From Firmicutes bacterium UBA3932 (GTDB taxonomy: Bacteria > Bacillota > Clostridia > Peptostreptococcales > Anaerovoracaceae): DNA of 16,512 bases. How positions within the stretch are numbered: position 1 is the stretch's first letter; the number at the start of each line of letters is the position of its first letter. The DNA lies in contig DGEG01000003.1 of NCBI GenBank assembly GCA_002385825.1, positions 1-16,512 of the forward strand, in the 5' to 3' direction. The notes under the pieces are model-generated. The model saw only the letters and a list, made by a program, of their open reading frames with translations. It was not told where the DNA came from and made no database searches. Positions 1 through 6,021 of the stretch are shown here, piece by piece. The translations under genes and the position numbers were made by a program.

Positions 1-28
1 TTGTTATTGCAATTCAGGATTTTTATAT

Positions 29-58
29 ATTGTTATCTTATAGATTGTTATCTTGTAG
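29..58. repeat. 15-bp tandem duplication upstream of the nuclease gene
   Basis: Two adjacent 15-bp units (29-43 and 44-58) differ at one position (ATTGTTATCTTATAG and ATTGTTATCTTGTAG). The second unit runs into the ribosome binding site AGGAG at 57-61, so the duplication sits directly against the translation start of the nuclease gene. It is seen directly; no function is claimed. Confidence 0.7.
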
Positions 59-70
59 GAGAAATTGACG

Positions 71-871
71 ATGAAAAAGAAAAAACTAACAGGGATAGCA
101 GCGACAGCTTTACTCGCCCTTACGCTGATAAGCATAAACTTCAATGATAGCGATGACAGGAGCATTCAAACAGCAGGTTCAGTTGCGGAGACGCCTCCGG
201 CTATAAATTTGGATCAGCCATCCTTCGGTCAGCAATCCGAAAATGCGTATCGTGTGGTTAAGGTCGTTGACGGTGATACCATCATAGTCGATATAGACGG
301 CGTTGAGGAACGTGTCCGGCTCATTGGAGTAGATACTTTTGAATCGGTGCACCCGGATGAAGACAGGAATGTTGCGTACGGAGAAATTGCTTCGGACTTT
401 ACGAAGTCGCAACTCGAAGGCAAAAGGGTGACTTTAGAGTACGATGTACAGGAGAAGGATAAATACGGGCGCATTCTGGCTTATGTTTATATCGACGGAA
501 AGATGTTTAATAAGACATTGTTAGAGGAAGGTCATGCAAAGGTGGCGACTTATCCGCCTAACGTCAAATATGTGGATGACTTTACAGCCATACAGGAGCA
601 GGCGCGTAAAAACAAGAAAGGCGTATGGGCATATGAAGCGTTCGAAGGCGGCACCCAGGCGAATACAGGAGCCAGGTTCGAAGCTGCCGATGTGGGAAAT
701 AAAATGGACCGGGCTGAGGCTGCATATATAGGAAACTCCAACTCGCTGAAATTCCATATGTCAGATTGCGAGTACGCCAAAAAGATTGCCGAGAGCAATA
801 TCGTTTACTTAGAAAGCCGGGAAGATGCAATTCAGAGAGGATACCAGCCGTGCAAGGTCTGCAATCCTTGA
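71..871 (+). CDS. Secreted thermonuclease (SNase family) with C-terminal Ada-like zinc module
   Basis: Calcium-dependent nuclease of the staphylococcal nuclease family, which cleaves DNA and RNA, probably outside the membrane. ATG 71 is preferred over TTG 65 because AGGAG (57-61) lies 9 nt before ATG but only 3 nt before TTG; this gives 266 residues. Numbering from the TTG (subtract 2 for the ATG), residues 3-25 are a lysine-rich start plus a hydrophobic stretch without a lipobox Cys: a signal peptide or membrane anchor. The SNase domain (about 61-190) has VDGDTI (Asp69, Asp71), Arg85 in RLIGVDT, Asp90, Glu93 and Arg136 in DKYGR, matching the Ca-binding and catalytic Asp21, Arg35, Asp40, Glu43 and Arg87 of the S. 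aureus enzyme. The C-terminus (221-268) carries His231, Cys235, Cys263 and Cys266, resembling the Ada metal-binding fold seen fused to Bacillota nucleases; zinc binding is inferred. The gene stands alone. Confidence 0.93.
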   Translation: MKKKKLTGIAATALLALTLISINFNDSDDRSIQTAGSVAETPPAINLDQPSFGQQSENAYRVVKVVDGDTIIVDIDGVEERVRLIGVDTFESVHPDEDRNVAYGEIASDFTKSQLEGKRVTLEYDVQEKDKYGRILAYVYIDGKMFNKTLLEEGHAKVATYPPNVKYVDDFTAIQEQARKNKKGVWAYEAFEGGTQANTGARFEAADVGNKMDRAEAAYIGNSNSLKFHMSDCEYAKKIAESNIVYLESREDAIQRGYQPCKVCNP

Positions 872-896
872 TCCAATCTCAAACCCTTCACTAGTG

Positions 897-972
897 TGCA
901 AAAATCAAGATTGTACGTATGTAAGATGGAAAAACATCCGTACAAATCAACGCACAATCTAAAATTTTGCAC
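897..972. repeat. Long imperfect inverted repeat (hairpin, MITE-like or REP-like)
   Basis: The outer arms 897-919 and 950-972 are inverted copies matching at about 19 of 23 positions, both bounded by GTGCAAAA/TTTTGCAC. The inner arms also pair in part (GATG at 928-931 with CATC about six bases later), so the whole 76 bases can fold into one long hairpin with a short A-rich loop. It starts 26 nt after the nuclease stop codon. It lacks the U-tract of an intrinsic terminator but could still end transcripts or stabilise mRNA 3' ends. A miniature mobile element is the alternative. Confidence 0.6.
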
Positions 973-1045
973 AAAATACTTCGAATCTAATGAGAAATCT
1001 ACGTATAATCCGAAATTTTGCACGGAATTATTCGAATCTAATCGG
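951..1045. repeat. Two direct copies of a ~43-bp unit, 51-bp period
   Basis: Copy A (951-994) and copy B (1002-1045) align with an offset of 51 bases. They share AAATTTTGCAC and TTCGAATCTAAT, with scattered substitutions between. Copy A is also the right arm of the hairpin at 897-972, so a roughly 23-bp core occurs three times here: once inverted (897-919) and twice direct (950-972 and 1001-1023). Seen directly in the sequence. Confidence 0.65.
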
Positions 1046-1101
1046 ATATAACCAAGAAATAATCAGAAACTTTTTCACCAGGATATACTGTTTAATGCAC
1101 C

Positions 1102-1131
1102 AAGGGAACGTTTTGTTTGCCACGTCCCCTT
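1102..1131. repeat. Inverted repeat AAGGGAACG / CGTCCCCTT
   Basis: The arms 1102-1110 and 1123-1131 pair over nine positions with one mismatch, around a 12-nt loop. The AAGGGGACG-type arm resembles GGGAC-containing palindromes that recur in intergenic regions of clostridial genomes; that resemblance is from memory and was not searched. There is no U-tract, so it is not called a terminator. Confidence 0.5.
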
Positions 1132-1147
1132 AACAAATTATCCATTG

Positions 1148-1177
1148 ACACTTTTTGCCCCGTTATTAGGGGAGTGT
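1148..1177. repeat. Inverted repeat ACACT..CCCC / GGGG..AGTGT
   Basis: ACACT (1148-1152) and CCCC (1158-1161) can pair with AGTGT (1173-1177) and GGGG (1169-1172) around a 7-nt loop, leaving a 5-nt one-sided bulge (TTTTG). It lies just downstream of the short minus-strand ORF (stop at 1191-1193), so it could affect the 3' end of that transcript. On the minus strand no T-run follows, so it is recorded only as a repeat. Confidence 0.35.
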
Positions 1178-1190
1178 AAAGATATTTGTG

Positions 1191-1322
1191 CTAGTTAAAT
1201 GATCCATTACGCTTTACGCAAATGCAGAAAAGGTCTCTGCTTCTGAAAGTAAAGCAGTCTCTGTCTCTATCCCTGTCAAAGATGCCGCCAAAAAAGTCAT
1301 CATCGCAGCGTCTGCAACACAT
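1191..1322 (-). CDS. Putative 43-residue Cys/Asp/Arg-rich small protein
   Basis: This short ORF runs from ATG at 1322 to TAG at 1191-1193. GGGAGG (plus-strand CCTCCC, 1331-1336) sits exactly 8 nt before the ATG, the best initiation signal in the spacer. The peptide begins MCCRRCDDDFFGGIF, continues with a DRDRDRD run (residues 16-22) and has six Cys in all: 2, 3, 6, 23, 33 and 35. It has no signal peptide or membrane segment. The paired Cys groups could bind a metal, but that is inference and I recognise no family. A longer open frame in the same phase reaches 1505, but its extra N-terminus crosses the perfect palindrome at 1456-1492 and looks non-coding. No clear promoter was found. Chance cannot be excluded without homologues. 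Confidence 0.45.
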   Translation of the reverse strand: MCCRRCDDDFFGGIFDRDRDRDCFTFRSRDLFCICVKRNGSFN

Positions 1323-1455
1323 GTTCCAAACCTCCCTTCGCGCTAACCGATAAAAAGTTAGTTTTATAGTAGATTTATTAATGTGTTTACCGATGGCGGC
1401 CAGGAGATAAGAGACTATAATATAGTATTCGTTTTCAATAAAAATGTGCGGGTAC

Positions 1456-1492
1456 GCAAAAATCAAAAGGGACAGTCCCTTTTGATTTTTGC
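1456..1492. repeat. Perfect 17-bp inverted repeat with 3-nt loop (REP-like)
   Basis: The arms 1456-1472 and 1476-1492 are exact reverse complements around the loop CAG, with AGGGACAGTCCCT at the centre. After a 7-nt bulge on the left side (1449-1455), a further AATGTG (1443-1448) can pair with CACATT (1493-1498). Because the arms are A-rich and T-rich, each strand reads stem then TTTTGATTTTTGC, so weak bidirectional termination is possible, but there is no uninterrupted U-tract after the stem. The position, about 30 nt upstream of the ABC operon -10 box, would also insulate that promoter. Confidence 0.7.
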
Positions 1493-1499
1493 CACATTC

Positions 1500-1528
1500 T
1501 TTCAATCGTTGAGATTAATTGTTATAAT
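1500..1528 (+). promoter_or_regulatory. Extended -10 promoter for the ABC operon
   Basis: A perfect TATAAT (1523-1528) is preceded by TG one base upstream (1520-1521), giving the extended -10 form TGTTATAAT. The hexamer 17 bp upstream (TTTCAA, 1500-1505) is a poor -35 box, as extended -10 promoters tolerate. The predicted start of transcription is near 1535, about 40 nt before the ATG of the ATPase gene. Confidence 0.6.
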
Positions 1529-1576
1529 GCTATTGTGTTATTGCGTAAACGGACTAAGGTTTTAGCGGGAGGCAAA

Positions 1577-2278
1577 ATGGAAATTCTGCGAGTGGAGAAT
1601 CTGTGCAAGAGCTATCAGATGGGTGAGGTGGAAGTCAAGGCTCTAACAGATGCCTCTTTTTCTGTTGAAAAAGGAGAGTTCGTTGTTGTCTTAGGACCCA
1701 GCGGTTCCGGGAAGAGCACCTTGCTCAATATAATCGGAGGCATGGATTCGCCTACTTCCGGCAAAGTATTTTTCAAAGACGAAGAGATCACAGGTTTTGA
1801 CGATAAAAAACTGACAGAATACCGTCGAAAACGAGTGGGCTTCGTCTTTCAATATTATAATGTGATGGCCAACCTCACGGCTGAAGAAAATGTAGAACTG
1901 GCAATGGAAATCGTAGAAAACCCGCTGCCGATAGACGAAGTCATTGAAGCCGTCGGCCTGAGCAGCAGGCGAGACCATTTCCCTTCCCAATTATCTGGCG
2001 GAGAGCAGCAGAGAGTCTCCATAGCCAGAGCCATTGCCAAAAACCCCGAACTCCTTTTGTGCGACGAACCTACGGGAGCGTTGGACTACAATACGGGGAT
2101 TTCGATAATGGCTTTGCTGAGCAAACTGAACCGTGAAATGGGAAAGACTCTCATCGTTATTACGCATAATTCGGATATAGCACTCATGGCAGACCGGGTT
2201 ATCCGGATGAGGAGCGGGCAGATCATAGAGAATACAGTTAATGAGAATCCGATAAATGCAGAGGAGATCAAGTGGTAA
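1577..2278 (+). CDS. ABC transporter ATP-binding protein (LolD/MacB-type)
   Basis: Cytoplasmic ATPase of a MacB/LolD-like ABC system, which couples ATP hydrolysis to an FtsX-type permease for export or extrusion. ATG 1577 (233 residues) follows GGGAGG (1567-1572) by 4 nt; the GTG at 1535 has no ribosome binding site and lies at the expected transcription start. Motifs, numbered from the ATG: Walker A GPSGSGKST (40-48), Q-loop Gln92, signature LSGGEQQR (139-146), Walker B ending in Glu164 of CDEPTGALD, D-loop GALD (167-170) and switch His197. All are intact and the length is normal for the family. The stop overlaps the next ATG by one base (TAATG), so translation is probably coupled to the permease gene. 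Since that permease looks broken, this ATPase may have no working partner. The substrate is unknown; drug, peptide and lipoprotein exporters all belong to this family. Confidence 0.95.
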   Translation: MEILRVENLCKSYQMGEVEVKALTDASFSVEKGEFVVVLGPSGSGKSTLLNIIGGMDSPTSGKVFFKDEEITGFDDKKLTEYRRKRVGFVFQYYNVMANLTAEENVELAMEIVENPLPIDEVIEAVGLSSRRDHFPSQLSGGEQQRVSIARAIAKNPELLLCDEPTGALDYNTGISIMALLSKLNREMGKTLIVITHNSDIALMADRVIRMRSGQIIENTVNENPINAEEIKW

Positions 2279-4233
2279 TGACGAAAATGGATCTCATGCT
2301 GGTTCGCATGATTAAAAATTCCAAAAGTCAGTTTCTCGCCGTACTTATCATTATAATTACGGGTATCTGCGTGTATACTTCTATGAGCATGGCTTCAGCT
2401 AATTTAAGCGATACTTTGGACACATATTATGAAGAGAACCGATTCCCTCATCTGTTTGTTCAAGTTTTAGGTGTACCTGTACAGGTGGCCGAGAGATTGG
2501 AACGAGTTGAGGGCGTAGGAAAGGTAACGGGCAGCCTGGTTATGGATGTGCCTGTTCTTACGGAGGATACAGAAAAGCGAAAAACCCTTAGATTAATTAC
2601 GATTAAAGGTGATGAGCAGGAATTGAGCCGGTCAACCTTGCTTTCGGGAAGAGCCCTTTCCGATAACCGCAAGGAAATTTGGCTAATAAACCAATATGCC
2701 AAGGCAAACGGAATCAAAGCCGGAGACGAAATCCGGGTTCAAATATCAGGGGCGGATTATACGATGGAAGTGGCGGGCATCGTGGCTAATCCCGAATACA
2801 TCTACCTTTTGGAAAGCAGCCAGTCCATTATGCCCGATGATGAGGGGTTTGGCATAGGTTACCTGAAAGAACCTTTGGGACGTTTAATCGTGGATGAGGG
2901 TCAAAACTATAATTATATCCGCATCGAATATGAACCTGGAGCCAAAGAAGAAGCGTTGATAGAAGCTGTGGAGGCACAGCTCAAACCATACGGCATCATA
3001 AGCAGCGTTAAGCGCGAAGACCAATTGAGCAACGCAATGATACAGGAGGAGCTGTTGAATCTCAGACGCTTGTCTGATTCTCTTCCCCTTCTGTTTCTTT
3101 TTGTGGCGGGCTTCATACTCATGATGATTCTGTCCCGGATGGTAAAGAAGGATCGTTTAAAGATCGGCATCCTTAAGGCTATAGGTTACGATAATCAACA
3201 GATATTGCTGCATTATGTGAAATATGCTGTCATGGCAGGGCTTGCGGGCGGGTTGCTCGGGAGCACTTTAGGTATGGCGCTGGCAGGGGCAATGACCAAA
3301 CTCTATCTGGAGTTTTTCAACCTGCCTCTGTTAACGGTGAATTTTGATATCACCTATATTTTCAAAGCCATGTTTCTTGCAGCTCTATTTTGCCTTATTT
3401 CAGGTGTTGTTGGAGCCAGGGGAGTGCTGAAAATAGCTCCTTCCGAGTCCATGCGGGAGGAACCGCCCAAAAAAGGCAAACGAATTCTGCTTGAGCGAGT
3501 ACACTTTTTATGGAAACGTTTTTCTTTCAGCCGGAAGCTGGTAATGAAAAATGTTTTCAGGAATAAAAAGAGAACGGCCTTTGTAATCTCCGGCGTGGCG
3601 TTGACTTACGGCATGATATTGTTTACGGTGACCATGCCATCGGTAGTGGATCAGATGATGAACCTGCACTTTACGGAATTTCAGAAGATGGATTACAATA
3701 TCGGATTTTATAAACCCGTCGATGAAAGAGCAGTTCGGGATCTGTACCATATAATCCCAATAGACCATGCTGAAGGGAAAATAGAGTATCCCTTTGAATT
3801 GTCAAGAGGCCACAGAGAGGTAACAGTAAACATCTTAGGTTTGAAAAAAGATACGCAATTTTATTCGTTTAAGGATACGTCAAATCGCATGATTTCTATG
3901 CCGGAAAGGGGGATTCTGCTGTCCGAGAATTTAGCGAAGACGCTGAAAGCAGAGAAGGGCGATCTGATTCGAATCCGCAGTCTGCTTACAGAGAAGGAAG
4001 ATGTGGAGATACCAGTTGCCGGAGTGGTCAAGCAATCACTGGGCATGAACCTTAAGAGCATGAGAGCGCAGCTTTCCGGGTTGGAAGCGTCCTATGCAAT
4101 GGCGAAAGAGACGGTGAGCAAGAACAAAATCCTTTATGAGCAAGGTGTGCTTAGCCGGCAGGAATACGATAGAGCAGTAACAGCGGAAAGGGAATTGGCG
4201 GCACAGATTTCTTCCCCTGCGATATTCTATTGA
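2278..4233 (+). CDS. FtsX/MacB-like ABC permease, 3' truncated and fused in frame to an adaptor fragment
   Basis: Membrane subunit of the exporter. The start is ATG 2278 (TAATG overlap with the ATPase stop) or GTG 2272; GAGGAG at 2261-2266 fits the GTG better (5 nt against 11). Numbered from the GTG (653 residues): TM1 about 21-43, MacB-like extracellular domain about 50-255, then TM2 271-290, TM3 319-340 and TM4 361-383, with the FtsX-type motif LKAIGYDNQQ at 301-310. A second half begins at about 420 with TM5 (434-456) and a second extracellular domain. At about residue 593 the permease sequence stops and adaptor-type coiled coil starts: LKSMRAQLSGLEASYAM, then LYEQGVLSRQEYD, typical of the helical hairpin of HlyD/MacA membrane-fusion proteins. 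The usual C-terminal FtsX domain with its last TM helices is missing. The frame ends at TGA 4231-4233 after a one-base shift. Probably non-functional. Confidence 0.85.
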   Translation: MTKMDLMLVRMIKNSKSQFLAVLIIIITGICVYTSMSMASANLSDTLDTYYEENRFPHLFVQVLGVPVQVAERLERVEGVGKVTGSLVMDVPVLTEDTEKRKTLRLITIKGDEQELSRSTLLSGRALSDNRKEIWLINQYAKANGIKAGDEIRVQISGADYTMEVAGIVANPEYIYLLESSQSIMPDDEGFGIGYLKEPLGRLIVDEGQNYNYIRIEYEPGAKEEALIEAVEAQLKPYGIISSVKREDQLSNAMIQEELLNLRRLSDSLPLLFLFVAGFILMMILSRMVKKDRLKIGILKAIGYDNQQILLHYVKYAVMAGLAGGLLGSTLGMALAGAMTKLYLEFFNLPLLTVNFDITYIFKAMFLAALFCLISGVVGARGVLKIAPSESMREEPPKKGKRILLERVHFLWKRFSFSRKLVMKNVFRNKKRTAFVISGVALTYGMILFTVTMPSVVDQMMNLHFTEFQKMDYNIGFYKPVDERAVRDLYHIIPIDHAEGKIEYPFELSRGHREVTVNILGLKKDTQFYSFKDTSNRMISMPERGILLSENLAKTLKAEKGDLIRIRSLLTEKEDVEIPVAGVVKQSLGMNLKSMRAQLSGLEASYAMAKETVSKNKILYEQGVLSRQEYDRAVTAERELAAQISSPAIFY

Positions 4234-4858
4234 GAGTTTTGCAAAAGCTTCAGGGGTATCCGGTGTAACTGCACCCATCAGCGGGACCATAACGGAAGTT
4301 TATGTCAGGGAAGGGGAATACACCGCTGTCGGTGCTGGTCTATTTGAAGTGGCCGATCTAGATAATTTATATATTAAAGTGGATTTGATTGCTGAAGATG
4401 CGGATTTGGTTAAAGAAAGGAATGAGGTTCTGGTGTACGGAGAAGGCCCCGGTCAACTCCCTGCCGAAGGAAGCAGCGTTTGCCGCGTTCACCTAAAAGC
4501 CAAAGAGGCGCTTTCCGGCCTGGGTATTCTTCAGAAGCGTGTTACCGTGGAAGTAAGTATGGATCAGAGCCTCAGCCTGCGATTGGGCAGCGATGTGGAT
4601 TTGGCTATAGTAGTTGAAGAAAAGGATAATGTGCTGCGGGTTCCCGACAGCGCTGTCTTTAAAATGAATGAAAATTGGTACGTTTTCGCTGCTAAAAAGG
4701 GCAAAGCAAGCCTCAGACAAATAGAGACGGGTCTGGAAGGAGACGGTTTTGTTGAAATCATCTCAGGGCTGTCGGAGGGGGAAAGGGTGATAGTGTCTCC
4801 CGGAAACGATATTGAAGACGGCATTAAGTTGAAGTCAACCGGCAGCGACACAAAATAA
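4218..4858 (+). pseudogene. Adaptor (membrane fusion protein) C-terminal remnant, frameshifted
   Basis: This frame continues the adaptor fragment that ends out of frame at 4233. It reads SGVSGVTAPISGTITEV, the second half of the lipoyl/barrel-sandwich domain, followed by the beta-barrel and the membrane-proximal domain (for example VLRVPDSAVF and GLSEGERVIVSPG) and ends at TAA 4856-4858. No ribosome binding site supports any start; the first usable codon, GTG 4349, lies inside the conserved lipoyl segment. Deleting one C from the run CCCC at 4214-4217 would join it to the upstream frame and give a single 861-residue product. The N-terminal anchor and first lipoyl half, normally about 100 residues, are absent because of the upstream fusion. 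In intact systems this protein bridges the permease and the outside of the membrane. Confidence 0.8.
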
Positions 4859-4860
4859 CG

Positions 4861-4889
4861 TTGAAAATCTCTAAGCAAAATGGGATAAT
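4861..4889 (+). promoter_or_regulatory. Promoter for the LacI-family regulator gene
   Basis: TTGAAA (4861-4866) and GATAAT (4884-4889) are separated by exactly 17 bp. A second TATAAT (4901-4906) lies downstream but has no convincing -35 partner. The element begins just after the adaptor remnant, so the regulator can be transcribed on its own. No copy of the dyad found upstream of preT is visible here, so autoregulation is not evident. Confidence 0.55.
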
Positions 4890-4960
4890 AATAATTACCC
4901 TATAATCGTAATAATATTCTGAATTGTATTTGAACTTCCGGCGCTTGGAGGGGATTGTCA

Positions 4961-5986
4961 ATGAACATAAAGGAGATCGCGCGACAAGCGGGAGTTTCTG
5001 TTGCTACTGTATCCCGAGTATTAAATCATCCTGAGACTGTGGCGCCTAAAACACGTGAGCGTATTTTAGATCTCATGGAGCAGATGGACTATAAGCCCAA
5101 CTGGTTTGCCAGAGGTCTGAATTTCAATAAAACGTATACCCTGGCTTTGCTTATACCGAACATCTTGAATCCTGCTTATGTGGAAATCGCGGAAGGAGTG
5201 GAATCGGTAGCAAATCGGAAGGGTTACTCGGTATTGCTGTGCATTACCGAAGGTGAAGTTGAAAAGGAGCGCCAATACATACAGACTCTGATTGATCGTC
5301 ATATAGACGGTGTCATTTTGGTTTCCTCGTTATTAAACGGCGATGACATAAATTATTTAAAGCAGCAGGGCGTTGCAGTGGTCTTGGTAGGCGAGAATAA
5401 CGGAAATTCGTCGGAGCCTATGGTTCGCATCGATTGCTGCGCCGCCGCATATCAGGCCGTGCAGCATTTGCTCAATTGCGGGCACAGGGAAATCGCCCTT
5501 GTCTATGGACATACTCCCGTTATGGAGAATAAGCACAAAATAGAGGGTTATAAAAAAGCGCTCCAGGAAGCAGGTATTCCATTAAGGCCGGAATATCTCG
5601 TGGAAGAGCAAAATACAGAAGAAGGAGGCTATCTGGCAACGAGGAAACTGCTGGGGCTTAAAGAACGACCCAGAGCGATTTTTACCACATCGGACTTGCT
5701 CGCTTTCGGAGTCATCGATGCTCTGAGGGATGCGGAATTAAACATCCCGGATGATGTGGCTGTCATGGGATTCGATAATATACGCATGGCGAAACTGATG
5801 GTGCCCAAACTTTCCACTGTTGCAAAGCCCTTGCACAAGATGGGGCTTAGCAGTGCGAGATTGCTCTTAGACGTCATCGAAAGCCAGGGGAATGGCAATA
5901 TGGCCATGAGGGAGATTGTGCTTCAGTCTAAATTGAAGATCAGGAAATCCTGCGGACATAAAGAGCGCATAAAAGAGATCTTTTAA
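4961..5986 (+). CDS. LacI-family transcriptional regulator
   Basis: DNA-binding repressor of the LacI/GalR family, 341 residues from ATG 4961, the usual length. GGAGGGG (4947-4953) fits the ATG; the in-frame TTG at 4955 is too close. Numbered from the ATG, the N-terminal helix-turn-helix (NIKEIARQAGVSVATVSRVL, 2-21) and hinge YKPNWFARGL (about 45-54) are typical, the hinge Leu being the residue that intercalates at the operator centre. A periplasmic-binding-like effector domain fills about 59-330, with VAVMGFDN and LSTVAKPLHKMG as expected. The effector cannot be read from sequence; family members sense sugars, but PurR and CytR sense purines and nucleosides. It lies 35 nt upstream of the PreA-like gene and about 1.4 kb upstream of preT, whose promoter carries a LacI-like dyad, so control of pyrimidine-related genes is a reasonable inference. 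Confidence 0.93.
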   Translation: MNIKEIARQAGVSVATVSRVLNHPETVAPKTRERILDLMEQMDYKPNWFARGLNFNKTYTLALLIPNILNPAYVEIAEGVESVANRKGYSVLLCITEGEVEKERQYIQTLIDRHIDGVILVSSLLNGDDINYLKQQGVAVVLVGENNGNSSEPMVRIDCCAAAYQAVQHLLNCGHREIALVYGHTPVMENKHKIEGYKKALQEAGIPLRPEYLVEEQNTEEGGYLATRKLLGLKERPRAIFTTSDLLAFGVIDALRDAELNIPDDVAVMGFDNIRMAKLMVPKLSTVAKPLHKMGLSSARLLLDVIESQGNGNMAMREIVLQSKLKIRKSCGHKERIKEIF

Positions 5987-6021
5987 ACTTCAAATGAGAC
6001 AAGGTTTTTAGGTGATAAATT

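Larger units (their letters stand above)
872..1576. other. Repeat-rich intergenic region
   Basis: This stretch of about 700 bases separates the nuclease gene from the ABC operon. It holds a long imperfect hairpin with a further direct copy of its right arm (897-1045), three shorter inverted repeats (1102-1131, 1148-1177, 1456-1492), one short minus-strand ORF with a good ribosome binding site (1191-1322) and the promoter of the ABC operon (about 1500-1528). No tRNA, transposase or longer credible gene was found; the longer open frames here cross the palindromes and have no initiation signal of their own. The density of palindromes suggests accumulated miniature repeats. Confidence 0.7.

Noticed and set aside
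897..1045. CRISPR array
   Set aside because: Only three diverged copies, one inverted, with no unique spacers of constant length and no cas gene nearby.
1323..1505. N-terminal extension of the minus-strand frame (104 codons in total from 1505)
   Set aside because: It reads through the perfect palindrome at 1456-1492 and has no ribosome binding site at its start; only the internal ATG at 1322 has one.
1383..1565. Plus-strand frame of 60 codons overlapping the palindrome and the ABC promoter
   Set aside because: No convincing initiation site, and most of it is palindrome and promoter sequence.
4205..4240. Programmed ribosomal frameshift joining permease-adaptor frames
   Set aside because: No classical slippery heptamer, downstream structure or family precedent was seen; the product would still lack essential permease and adaptor parts. 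A mutation or sequencing error is simpler.
4349..4858. Independent 169-residue adaptor gene starting at GTG 4349
   Set aside because: The GTG is an internal Val codon of the lipoyl domain with no ribosome binding site; the coding similarity extends upstream in the same frame.
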